Source: Hydrogenoanaerobacterium saccharovorans (GTDB lineage: Bacteria > Bacillota > Clostridia > Oscillospirales > Ruminococcaceae). Taken from it: DNA of 64,000 nt. The DNA is taken from contig NZ_RKRD01000001.1 of the NCBI RefSeq assembly GCF_003814745.1, forward strand, positions 1,116,001 through 1,180,000, given 5' to 3'. Numbering within the stretch: position 1 is the first letter of the stretch; every line of letters starts with the position of its first letter. The position numbers were made by a program, and so were the translations under genes. This document shows, in pieces, positions 1-6,906 of this stretch. The notes under the pieces are model-generated. The model saw nothing but the letters and a program-made list of their open reading frames with translations, did no database searches and had not been told where the DNA came from.

Positions 1-2
1 AA

Positions 3-185
3 AAAAGTGGTGTGACTATAAACCGTGATGCGTGTATGGGATGCACAATTTGCACTAAGAAATATCCACAACTTTTCCAAATGGATAGCAAAAAAGCCAC
101 TGTAAAAGAATACAGCGACCTTGATATGGAGTTGCTGGATAGTGCTATAAAATCTTGTCCTGTAAAGGCGATCGAATACAATTAA
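3..185 (+). CDS. 4Fe-4S ferredoxin, 3' part
   Basis: The reading frame is open from the window edge to a TAA at 183-185, so the start lies upstream of the window. The last 60 residues contain a CMGCTIC motif (C-x2-C-x2-C) and a later SCP, which together supply the four cysteines of a single 4Fe-4S cluster in small bacterial ferredoxins. The expected role is low-potential electron transfer in the cytoplasm; the partner cannot be judged because the upstream genes are missing. A hairpin directly downstream ends the transcript. The family is clear; the exact subtype is not. Confidence 0.75.
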   Translation, partial: KSGVTINRDACMGCTICTKKYPQLFQMDSKKATVKEYSDLDMELLDSAIKSCPVKAIEYN

Positions 186-193
186 AGCAGAAG

Positions 194-228
194 AGAGTCT
201 GCGTATCTTATTGGGATACACAGGCTCT
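194..228 (+). terminator. Terminator of the ferredoxin gene
   Basis: An imperfect stem pairs GAG-CTG-GTATC on the left with GATAC-CAG-CTC on the right, with single mismatches between the blocks. It starts 9 nt after the ferredoxin stop. The T tract is short, so strength is uncertain. Confidence 0.45.
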
Positions 229-333
229 TTCGATTTGTGCGTTGTTTTTTACTAAAGCAACTAATTCAACCAACTAACATGAACAAGGAGGTGATGAACA
301 CAAAAATTTGCTTACACCCTTTTGCAAGGATTG

Positions 334-402
334 ACTGGACTATTCTTGGATTATAGGCAAAGCAAGAGCCGTTGCATCTTTGTGCTAATGCAACGGCTCA
401 AC
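334..402. repeat. Short repeat, copy 1 (CTGGACTAT element plus hairpin)
   Basis: The block begins CTGGACTATTCTTGG, continues to AAGAGCCG and ends in a perfect 12-bp inverted repeat (366-377 with 388-399, 10-nt loop). A similar block, with the same start and the same AAGAGCCG hairpin, lies at 2055-2116, and the CTGGACTAT part alone recurs at 1807-1830. The hairpin also sits downstream of the minus-strand rsgA and may end its transcript, although no good T run follows. Confidence 0.5.
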
Positions 403-452
403 TATTTATAATTTGAATTTTCTCACTTGTATGTGCATTATGGTTTTTCTTC

Positions 453-1523
453 CTATTTGTTTTTGTGTTGCTCTTTGGCAAACTTACGCATATTTTTCAT
501 GCCGCCAACATTCTTGAACATACGCTCTAACTTTTTAACCTCAATCTCTTTGGCATTTAGGCCGTCATAGCCTGCTTCGATTTTGAGTTTACAGTAATTT
601 TCAAATCGTCTGCTGTCAAGAGTGCCATTTGCTAAAGCATCCAATATGGCACAGCCTGGTTCATTGGTGTGAGTGCAATCACGAAACTTACAACGACCTG
701 CAAGCTCTTCAATATCATCAAAGGTTTTGCCTAAGTCCACACTCTCAGCTCCCAGCTCTCGCATACCGGGTGTGTCGATGAGAACCCCGCCAAAGGGTGA
801 GGAAAACATTTCTCTGCCAGTTGTGGTATGCCTGCCCTTATCCGCTTTTCCAATATCGGCGGTTGTAAGAACATCTTCACCTAACAGCTTATTGATAAGA
901 GTGGATTTGCCTACCCCCGAAGAACCGATAAATGCAGAAGTAGTACCTGATTTGAGATATTTTGAGAGTGTTTGCTCAATATTTTTGTCATATACAGAAA
1001 GAGGTATTACATCGGAAAAAGAAGATACACGCTCTACCACGTTTACTGCTTTCTCTAAATCCTCACATAAATCAGATTTAGTAAGCAGAACAACAGGGGT
1101 AGCACCGCTGTCCCAAGCCACGCTGAGATAACGCTCCAAGCGACTAAGATTGAAATTATTATTGAGGGACATGCAGATAAAAACCGTGTCAATGTTAGCG
1201 GCTACACTCTGTGCCTGACCACTTACTCCCACAGCAGTACGAAGAAAAACACTTTTGCGTGTCAATACATGATGGATAATCGCATTGCCACAAGAGGCGT
1301 CTACTGAAACCATTACAAAATCTCCAACTGTGGGAAATTTTGCAAGCTCTGTGGTTTCGAAGCGCAATTTCCCTGAAATTTCAGCTTGCATTTCACCATG
1401 CACGGAGACAATTTTATACAGCCCTCGATATTGTGCGGTAATACGAGCTATTGATAGCTCAGGATACATGCCAGCTTCATTTGAAAATCGATCAGTAAGA
1501 CCGTAATTGTTTAATATATTCAT
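453..1523 (-). CDS. rsgA: Ribosome small-subunit-dependent GTPase A
   Basis: This is a circularly permuted GTPase that acts in late 30S ribosomal subunit maturation and in ribosome control under stress. The permuted motif order is visible: G4 TKSD at residues 148-151 comes before the P-loop GSSGVGKST at 200-208 and G3 DTPG at 250-253. An N-terminal OB-type region precedes them. A C-terminal zinc-binding segment has C278, C283, H285 and C291. The length of 356 aa is normal. The ATG has an AGGAGG at ideal spacing (1531-1536). A 19-codon leader ORF and mutually exclusive hairpins lie between the promoter and this start, which is unusual for rsgA. The gene sits beside a methyltransferase remnant and short repeats, so it may be a mobile extra copy and not the housekeeping one. 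Confidence 0.93.
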   Translation of the reverse strand: MNILNNYGLTDRFSNEAGMYPELSIARITAQYRGLYKIVSVHGEMQAEISGKLRFETTELAKFPTVGDFVMVSVDASCGNAIIHHVLTRKSVFLRTAVGVSGQAQSVAANIDTVFICMSLNNNFNLSRLERYLSVAWDSGATPVVLLTKSDLCEDLEKAVNVVERVSSFSDVIPLSVYDKNIEQTLSKYLKSGTTSAFIGSSGVGKSTLINKLLGEDVLTTADIGKADKGRHTTTGREMFSSPFGGVLIDTPGMRELGAESVDLGKTFDDIEELAGRCKFRDCTHTNEPGCAILDALANGTLDSRRFENYCKLKIEAGYDGLNAKEIEVKKLERMFKNVGGMKNMRKFAKEQHKNK

Positions 1524-1530
1524 TTATTTA

Positions 1531-1596
1531 ACCTCCTATTGATAAATCCCGTATAGGAAGGAGGTGTTGATACTTATTTTTTCAAAACCTCCTTCC
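1531..1596 (-). promoter_or_regulatory. Candidate translational attenuator before rsgA
   Basis: On the minus-strand RNA three segments follow each other: GGAGGU (1592-1587, inside the leader ORF), ACCUCC (1565-1560), and the rsgA Shine-Dalgarno GGAGGU (1536-1531). The first and second form a perfect 10-bp hairpin (1587-1596 with 1556-1565, 21-nt loop). The middle segment can instead pair with and hide the rsgA ribosome binding site. A ribosome reading the leader would cover the first segment. The pairing is seen directly; the regulatory reading is inference. Confidence 0.55.
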
Positions 1597-1633
1597 ACAT
1601 TACAATCTCCATTTTACTGTTGTCTATTTTCAT
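1574..1633 (-). CDS. Putative 19-residue leader peptide of rsgA
   Basis: The ORF encodes MKIDNSKMEIVMWKEVLKK and ends in TAA. It has its own Shine-Dalgarno AAAGGAGA at 1648-1641, with 7 nt spacing to the ATG. It is the first ORF after the promoter at 1699-1728. Its last codons (Trp-Lys-Glu-Val) are spelled by the left arm of the hairpin that controls access to the rsgA start. The layout is that of leader peptides in translational attenuation. The peptide itself resembles nothing I recognise. Confidence 0.5.
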   Translation of the reverse strand: MKIDNSKMEIVMWKEVLKK

Positions 1634-1698
1634 AAAACATTCTCCTTTCAATGTTAAAATTTAATGATTCACAGCAATTTACTTTACTATAAAATATA

Positions 1699-1728
1699 AT
1701 TATATCATTGGTAAAGCAAAGATTTCAA
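1699..1728 (-). promoter_or_regulatory. Sigma-A type promoter for the leader-rsgA unit
   Basis: The minus strand carries TTGAAA (1728-1723), an 18-nt spacer and a perfect TATAAT (1704-1699). Transcription would start near 1690, giving a leader of about 165 nt before the rsgA ATG. Confidence 0.65.
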
Positions 1729-1764
1729 GCACACAAATATGAAAAATAAAAAGAGGTAACTGTC

Positions 1765-2048
1765 ATGAAAAATAAAATCCGTTCACCGTCCTTTTTGAAG
1801 GGCACTCTGGACTATATTGGGTTTATAGACAAACAAAAACCAGTAGAGCTGTTTAATACCTTATCAAAACCTATACAAATGCGGAAGAAACAGTACTGGA
1901 TATGTGCATGGGTAGCGGTACAACCGCCATTGTGTGCATCAACTTAGGACGCAACTTTATCGGCTTTGAACTGGATGAGGGGTATTATAATACAGTAAGC
2001 AACCGAATTAAGCAACACAATACAAGCAAAAGAACAATACATCCATAG
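1765..2048 (+). pseudogene. Remnant of an N6-adenine DNA methyltransferase
   Basis: The first frame gives DKQKPVELFNTL, the usual segment before motif I in beta-class methyltransferases. After about 1862 the homology moves to the next frame: LDMCMGSGTTAIVCINLGRN (motif I), then FIGFELDEGYYNTVSNRI, ending at TAG 2046-2048. One missing base around 1863 explains the shift. Only the C-terminal part of the family is present; the DPPY half is gone. The upstream residues come from a CTGGACTAT repeat copy fused into the frame. It is a dead gene and a sign of past mobile DNA here. Confidence 0.75.
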
Positions 2049-2054
2049 TATAAT

Positions 2055-2116
2055 CTGGACTATTTTGGGTATATAACGAGTAAGAGCCGCTATACCTTTT
2101 GAGGTGTAGCAGCTCT
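2055..2116. repeat. Short repeat, copy 3 (CTGGACTAT element plus hairpin)
   Basis: The block starts CTGGACTATTTTGGG, 7 nt after the methyltransferase remnant, and runs into AAGAGCCG and an imperfect hairpin (2083-2096 pairing with 2103-2116). It matches the block at 334-402 in order and composition. It also lies just downstream of the minus-strand gene ending at 2142 and may act as its terminator. Confidence 0.5.
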
Positions 2117-2141
2117 AAAATGTTAAGATTAGTCAGGATTT

Positions 2142-2579
2142 TTATTTTAAGAAGAGTTTCAACTGTTCAATATTATTTTGCTCTGTTTTAAGCAATTTAT
2201 CAGCTAATTGGAGTATTTGCTGGTCTGCATCATTATATTTTTGTATATTCTTTGTAGCATTAATAATACCCATCGTGCTACCTTGAATTAACATTTCCGA
2301 AATGTGACAAGGAGATTTGTCCATTAATGTTTTCATATTAATTGACATATACGCTGAAATCTTTGCCATGCTTCCAATACCTTTTTCTTCATGTCCGAAT
2401 TCTTTTAGTTTTTGTAGAGCTAATCTATTTAAACTTGTGTACTCATTGAGCTGTGAATGTAAATATTTATTAAAATCATGATCTTCAACAATCTCTATTA
2501 ATTGATTAAGAGTTTCTACTCCCATTTGAGAATTTTGGTAAATATAGTTCAGTAATTCAGTATTTCCATCCATAAACAA
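2142..2579 (-). CDS. Ferritin-like four-helix protein of unknown role
   Basis: The protein has 145 residues and is almost wholly alpha-helical by composition, with repeated Glu and His residues (for example EIVEDHDFNKYLHSQ, EFGHEEKG, CHISEML) spaced as in rubrerythrin/DUF2383-like four-helix bundles. I recognise the segment GSTMGIINATKNIQKYNDAD from uncharacterised clostridial proteins of this kind. No signal peptide or membrane segment is present. Metal binding is possible but not shown. It stands alone, reading away from tlp. Confidence 0.55.
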   Translation of the reverse strand: MFMDGNTELLNYIYQNSQMGVETLNQLIEIVEDHDFNKYLHSQLNEYTSLNRLALQKLKEFGHEEKGIGSMAKISAYMSINMKTLMDKSPCHISEMLIQGSTMGIINATKNIQKYNDADQQILQLADKLLKTEQNNIEQLKLFLK

Positions 2580-2753
2580 TCACCTCAAACATAGAGTATC
2601 CAAGTATTTTTAAATTATGTAAATTACATTATCATACGGCGAATAATCGGATAGCTAAACATTAATAAAATAAAATTTTCAAATTTTTCATTCAATAATC
2701 TTCTAACAAATTCAAATAATAAATAGACAAATGATTTTAAAGGAGTTAATAAA

Positions 2754-2981
2754 TTGAAAAACAATCCGGATAACCGAAAAGATAACGTTGAAAGAATACA
2801 GCGAAATATTGATTACACAATCAGCAACATTCACCGCGCCAACGAAGTGATTGACGAGACTTCCGACGAAAATGCAAAAAGAGAACTACAGGCAAAAAAT
2901 GAGAGAAGAGAAAAAGCTCTGGAAGGTATGCGTCATGAAATTAAAGACGAAGCTGAATACAGAAAAAATTCCGAGCATTAA
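2754..2981 (+). CDS. tlp: Small acid-soluble spore protein, Tlp family
   Basis: The 75-residue protein has the Tlp pattern: PDNRKDNVERIQRNIDYT at the start, a KNERREKALEGMRHEIKDEA block near the end, and high charge with no cysteines. Tlp proteins are made in the forespore under sigma-G, stored in the spore core and broken down at germination. The start is TTG, with AGGAG at 2741-2745 and 8 nt spacing. A strong terminator follows, so the gene is monocistronic. It marks the organism as a spore former and lies at the left edge of the phage module. Confidence 0.85.
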   Translation: MKNNPDNRKDNVERIQRNIDYTISNIHRANEVIDETSDENAKRELQAKNERREKALEGMRHEIKDEAEYRKNSEH

Positions 2982-3015
2982 ATCTTTAAAAAAACAATCG
3001 AATAGCACAACACCA

Positions 3016-3054
3016 TCAAGCCTTGCGGATTTAACCGCAGGGCTTGATTTTTTA
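3016..3054 (+). terminator. Terminator of tlp
   Basis: CAAGCCTTGCGG pairs with CCGCAGGGCTTG (one G-U pair) around a short loop, followed by a T-rich tail at 3048-3053. It lies 35 nt after the tlp stop. Confidence 0.8.
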
Positions 3055-3076
3055 CGTAACGAAAGCGGGTGAAAGG

Positions 3077-3241
3077 ATGAAACACAGAAAACCATACGAT
3101 TGCGAGGGATGCGACTGGAACAAAGAAAAAGAGTGCGGAAGAAGATTTTGTATTTACCCAAGATGTTTTTATGAGCCTGTTTTGCAATCAACTGTAAACA
3201 GTAAGACGGTTAAAAATAAAGGTACACAATCGGAACGCTAA
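3077..3241 (+). CDS. Small Cys-rich phage-associated protein
   Basis: The start is the ATG at 3077 with GAAAGG just before it; a longer frame from 3044 lacks a ribosome binding site and overlaps the tlp terminator. The 54-residue product has CEGCDW, EKECGRRFC and YPRCFY, giving six cysteines that could form a small zinc-binding knuckle. Proteins of this kind occur in front of terminase genes in Firmicutes prophages, but the function is unknown. It is the first gene that I assign to the phage module. Confidence 0.5.
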   Translation: MKHRKPYDCEGCDWNKEKECGRRFCIYPRCFYEPVLQSTVNSKTVKNKGTQSER

Positions 3242-3346
3242 GGTGAATTGAATTATAAAAGAAAAACCGGCTATCAAAATTGAGATAAAGGCTCAAGCTT
3301 AGATTATAAAATGGCTTGTGTCTGCGCTTTATCAATCCAAGATAAT

Positions 3347-3376
3347 GAACCTAATTTAATTTTAGGCTCTTTTTTT
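3347..3376 (+). terminator. Terminator between the Cys-rich gene and terS
   Basis: GAACCTAA (3347-3354) pairs with TTAGGCTC (3362-3369) with one mismatch, followed by seven Ts. It separates the first small gene from the late operon. Confidence 0.65.
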
Positions 3377-3435
3377 ATTTCCGTTTATCCACAGAAAGTG
3401 AAAAGAGCAAAACAAACGAATGGGGGTGAGGCGGC

Positions 3436-4182
3436 GTGGCAAGACCGCGCAGTCCGCAACGGGATAAAGCAAAAGAAAAATGGCTGCAATCTTGCGGGAA
3501 AATTACAGTAAAACAGCTTGCAGAAAGTATGGGGATACCATCTGCCCGGATACGCAAATGGAAGAGCGAAGATAAATGGCGGGATGAACTTGACGAGATA
3601 CAGTCAAAACGTTGTCGTGGCGGACAACCCGGCAATCAAAACGCTGCCGGAGCGGGCGCGCCGATTAAAAACAATAATGCAGAAACGCACGGTGCCTACT
3701 CCACGGTTCACCTTGATGACCTACCACAAAAAGAGCGGGAATATATTATGTCAATTACTCTTGACACCAGAGAAAATATGCTTAGAGAATTACAGCTGCT
3801 CATCGCCAAAGAAAGCGACTTGAAAAAGAAGATGAAAGCTTTAGAAACCGAGAGCGACGAAGCATTACACATTGATAAAGTTGTTGAAATGCTGGTACCA
3901 GAGAGTGATACAGCATTTAAAACCAATATGAAAACCGTAATGAAAGCAAGTTCGTTTGACCGAACCATGAAGCTGGAAGCTGAGTATAACAAAATACACG
4001 GACGAATTATTAAGCTACTTGACAGCATCAAGTCATATGAACTTGAAAAGCGCCGCATTCAGTTAGAAGAACGTAAGTACAATCTTGCAAAGCAAAGGAT
4101 AAAAGGGGAATACGAAATCAACCCAGAAACGGGTGAAATTGATGACGAAAGTGACAATCTTTGCGCAGAACTAGAGGTTTAA
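3436..4182 (+). CDS. Phage terminase small subunit, PBSX/YqaS type
   Basis: The N-terminus (about residues 1-55) carries a helix-turn-helix of the kind in phage small terminases (KITVKQLAESMGIPSARIRKWKSEDKW). A glycine-rich GGQPGNQNAAGAGAP linker follows, then a long charged coiled-coil region (about 95-225). This layout matches PBSX-type small subunits. They bind the packaging site and hand DNA to the large subunit. The start is GTG, behind GGGGTGAGG. Oddly, a second small-subunit gene of the lambda Nu1 type follows at 4345 and is the one coupled to the large subunit, so this one may have a different DNA-binding role. Confidence 0.7.
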   Translation: MARPRSPQRDKAKEKWLQSCGKITVKQLAESMGIPSARIRKWKSEDKWRDELDEIQSKRCRGGQPGNQNAAGAGAPIKNNNAETHGAYSTVHLDDLPQKEREYIMSITLDTRENMLRELQLLIAKESDLKKKMKALETESDEALHIDKVVEMLVPESDTAFKTNMKTVMKASSFDRTMKLEAEYNKIHGRIIKLLDSIKSYELEKRRIQLEERKYNLAKQRIKGEYEINPETGEIDDESDNLCAELEV

Positions 4183-4344
4183 TGCTATACCAAATTAGGT
4201 ACTTCCAGCGATAGTAAGCATTGCGGGTACGTCGAGCCCCGGCGTTTGCTTAGCCACAAGAATTTTTTAAACGCTTCCGGGGTTGCCGAAATATTTTTAA
4301 GGGGGGTGTATTCAAAAACGGTTTAAAGGGGAGGGGGAGAGAAT
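4183..4344 (+). other. Non-coding gap with hairpin; candidate cos/packaging site
   Basis: The 162-nt gap between the two small-terminase genes has no ORF. It contains a G+C-rich segment (GGGTACGTCGAGCCCCGG near 4225-4242) and a stem pairing CCCCGGCGTTT (4237-4247) with AAACG...CCGGGG (4269-4282, 3-nt bulge), then a purine-rich stretch. In lambda the cos site lies just upstream of nu1, the same relative position. Assignment as cos is inference from position and structure. Confidence 0.35.
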
Positions 4345-4839
4345 GTGAAACTTTACGATTCGAAAGCGGTTGCCCGGTTTTTAGATATTACAGAACGCAG
4401 GGTAAGGCAGCTGCGTGACGAAAATGTAATTGCAGAAGTTCGCCCCGGTTTGTACAACTTAAAAGACACAAACCACCGCTATATAAACTATTTGAGAAAA
4501 CGCAACCCAGAAAGTGAAGAAAGCATCAGCTACAACACCGAGCGAGCAAAGCTGGTTCGCGCCAAGCGTTTAAATGAAGAATTAGAATTGAAGTTAAGGG
4601 AAAATCAGCTGCATAGCACGGAAGATGTTGAAACGGTTATGACAGACATGCTGGTAAACTTTAGAGCCCGATTATTAGCAATCCCCGCTAAGCTTGCGCC
4701 GATTCTGAGTAAGAAAACCAGTCAATCTGAAATTGCAAAAATTTTAAAAAGCAGTATTATTGATGCTCTAAACGAGCTATCTGACTTTGATAAAACATTT
4801 ATGACAGGTGAAAAACACAATGAAACAAGCCACCATTGA
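4345..4839 (+). CDS. Terminase small subunit, lambda Nu1 family
   Basis: The 164-residue protein begins with a winged-helix/MerR-like DNA-binding segment (YDSKAVARFLDITERRVRQLRDENVIAEVRPGLY), as in lambda gpNu1. A helical region for oligomerisation and binding of the large subunit follows (about 55-150). It should recognise cos-type DNA and position the packaging motor. The start is GTG with a strong GGGGAGGGGGAGAG purine tract before it. The 3' end overlaps the large-subunit start, so the two are probably translationally coupled. Confidence 0.8.
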   Translation: MKLYDSKAVARFLDITERRVRQLRDENVIAEVRPGLYNLKDTNHRYINYLRKRNPESEESISYNTERAKLVRAKRLNEELELKLRENQLHSTEDVETVMTDMLVNFRARLLAIPAKLAPILSKKTSQSEIAKILKSSIIDALNELSDFDKTFMTGEKHNETSHH

Positions 4840-6640
4840 TCTATTCACACAAATATTTTCGGTGCTCGCACCGCCGCCGAACTTAACAATATCCGAGTGG
4901 GCAGATAAATACCGTTATCTTTCGCAGGAATCATCGGCACAGCCGGGTAAATGGAATACGGCAAAAACCCCATATTTGCGCGAGATAATGGACGCAATAA
5001 CAGATGATGAGACTAAAAAAGTTGTGTTTATGAGTGCGGCTCAGCTTGGAAAAACAGATGGCCCAATATTAAACTCGATTGGTTACTATATGTACTGCGA
5101 CCCATGCCCAATTATGGTTTTGCAACCCACCATACAAATGGCAGAGACATTTTCAAAAGACCGCCTTGCGCCAATGCTGCGTGACACCCCAATTTTGCGG
5201 GATAAGATAAATGACAAAAGCAGAAACAGTGGCAACACCATATTGCAAAAAATATTCCCCGGCGGTCATGTAACAATGGTTGGTGCAAATTCCGCATCCT
5301 CCCTTGCATCCCGCCCAATACGTATTTTACTGGCAGATGAAATAGACAGGTACTCAGAAACGGCGGGGAAAGAGGGCGACCCGCTTTTACTTGCGTCCAA
5401 GCGCATTACAACTTTTTGGAATAAAAAAGAAGTATATACCTCCACACCAACCATTAAAGGGCTTTCTCGAATCGAGGTAGAATACATACACAGCACGCAA
5501 GAGGAATGGAACGTACCTTGCCCAGAATGCGGCGAATACCAGCCAATGGAGTGGGCACAAGTGATTTTTGACAAAGAAAATCTAGAGGAAATTTGCTATG
5601 CGTGCTCAAAATGTGGTGTTGTGCTCAGTGAGCCAACTTGGAAAGAGCAGTATATAAACGGAAAATTCGTTGCAAAGTTCCCAAATCGAAAGGTTCGCGG
5701 ATTTCATTTGAATGCCCTTTCTTCTTTATTGACTGAGTGGAAAGACATTGTACAAAAATTTCTTACTGCAAACGAAGAAAAGAAAAAAGGTAATATTCAT
5801 CTGCTAAAAGTTTGGACAAACACCGAAATGGGGCAGACGTGGGAAGAAGAGGGTGAGCAGCTGGAACAGGACGACCTTTATAAACGGCGGGAAAAATACA
5901 ACTGCGAAGTTCCCGAAGAGGTCATCTGCTTAACGGCGGGAATTGACACACAGGACGACCGTTTTGAAATTGAGGTTGTTGGCTGGGGCGTAGATAAAGA
6001 AAGCTGGGGCATAAAATATCAAGTGATTTACGGAGATTTAAAGTTGCCAGAGATTTGGAATGAGTTAGACACATTTTTAAGCCAAACCTTCACCAGAGCG
6101 GATGGCGCAAAGCTAAAAATAATTTGTGCCTGCATGGATAGCGGCGGGCACTTTACCAATCAGGTATATAAATTCTGTAAAGCACGCACTGCCCGCCGTG
6201 TTTATGCAATTAAAGGGAAAGGCGGAATGGAGGTGCCGTATGTCAAAAAGCCGACGAAATCAAACCGAGCAAAAACACCTTTGTTTATTATTGGCGTTGA
6301 TACGGGTAAATCGCTGCTCTATCAGTGTTTGGCAATTACAGAAGAGGGACCAAACTATTGTCATTTTCCGAAAGAAAAAGACCGAGGCTATACACAAGAA
6401 TACTTCAAAGGGCTTACTGCCGAAAAGATGGTTTTGACCTACAAGCAAGGAAGAGCACAACACATATGGATGTTAAAAGACAGCGGGTACAAACGAAATG
6501 AGCCGCTTGACATTCGCAACTATGCAACGGCAGCACTGGAGATTGCAAACCCCGTACTTAAAAAACCAGATAAAACAGACGTTACCGGTTCCCCTATTAA
6601 AAAGCGGGGCAGGCGGTCACGGTCGGGAGGTGTTATTTAA
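4820..6640 (+). CDS. Terminase large subunit, GpA family
   Basis: This is the DNA packaging motor with ATPase and nuclease activity. The ATPase part has a deviant Walker A (SAAQLGKTD, about residues 72-80) and Walker B (ILLADEID, about 169-176). A zinc-ribbon insert follows with CPEC, CYAC and KCG cysteines (about 233-265). The RNase H-like nuclease domain starts at TAGIDTQDDRFEIEV (about 372). The family is PF05876, the lambda gpA type, at 606 aa. I chose the ATG at 4820, preceded by an AGGTG, over an in-frame GTG at 4808. It overlaps the Nu1-type gene by 20 nt and the following W-like gene by one base. Confidence 0.95.
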   Translation: MKQATIDLFTQIFSVLAPPPNLTISEWADKYRYLSQESSAQPGKWNTAKTPYLREIMDAITDDETKKVVFMSAAQLGKTDGPILNSIGYYMYCDPCPIMVLQPTIQMAETFSKDRLAPMLRDTPILRDKINDKSRNSGNTILQKIFPGGHVTMVGANSASSLASRPIRILLADEIDRYSETAGKEGDPLLLASKRITTFWNKKEVYTSTPTIKGLSRIEVEYIHSTQEEWNVPCPECGEYQPMEWAQVIFDKENLEEICYACSKCGVVLSEPTWKEQYINGKFVAKFPNRKVRGFHLNALSSLLTEWKDIVQKFLTANEEKKKGNIHLLKVWTNTEMGQTWEEEGEQLEQDDLYKRREKYNCEVPEEVICLTAGIDTQDDRFEIEVVGWGVDKESWGIKYQVIYGDLKLPEIWNELDTFLSQTFTRADGAKLKIICACMDSGGHFTNQVYKFCKARTARRVYAIKGKGGMEVPYVKKPTKSNRAKTPLFIIGVDTGKSLLYQCLAITEEGPNYCHFPKEKDRGYTQEYFKGLTAEKMVLTYKQGRAQHIWMLKDSGYKRNEPLDIRNYATAALEIANPVLKKPDKTDVTGSPIKKRGRRSRSGGVI

Positions 6641-6891
6641 TGGCAAAGGCAAAGAGAATAGAAACGCCGCTTGAAACGGCAAGAAACCATTTGAACGCAT
6701 GGCTAAACGCAGAACTAGAGGTTACGACCCACCAAAGCTATTCGATCGGGTCAAGAAGCCTTACAAAAGCAAACCTTGCGGAAATTCGGCAGCAGATAAT
6801 TTTTTGGAGTAACGCAGTTGCACGGCTTGAAAATATAAAAATAAGAAACGGACGTAACCGCGTTACGCGAATTGTCCCGCGGGATTTATAA
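6640..6891 (+). CDS. Head-tail joining protein, gpW-like (DUF6148)
   Basis: This 83-residue helical protein sits exactly where lambda places gpW, between the large terminase and the portal. The pattern of a basic helical half, a central Ser-Tyr-Ser-Ile-Gly-Ser-Arg segment and a second helix ending in RIVPRDL is that of the DUF6148/gpW group. It is expected to close the head after packaging, next to the portal. The ATG overlaps the terL stop (TAATG). Confidence 0.7.
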   Translation: MAKAKRIETPLETARNHLNAWLNAELEVTTHQSYSIGSRSLTKANLAEIRQQIIFWSNAVARLENIKIRNGRNRVTRIVPRDL

Positions 6892-6906
6892 GGACGGTGA
6901 ACCCAC

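Noticed and set aside
286..356. AAGGAGGTGATG followed by a 20-codon ORF
   Set aside because: The ATG is only 2 nt from the ribosome site and the ORF runs into the CTGGACTAT repeat; no promoter or conservation sign.
673..1131. 152-codon frame opposite rsgA
   Set aside because: It is antisense to the well-supported rsgA and its sequence is Ser/Thr-rich as expected from a shadow frame.
2851..3072. 73-codon frame overlapping tlp
   Set aside because: Lies in the tlp gene and runs through its terminator; tlp is a clear family member with a ribosome site.
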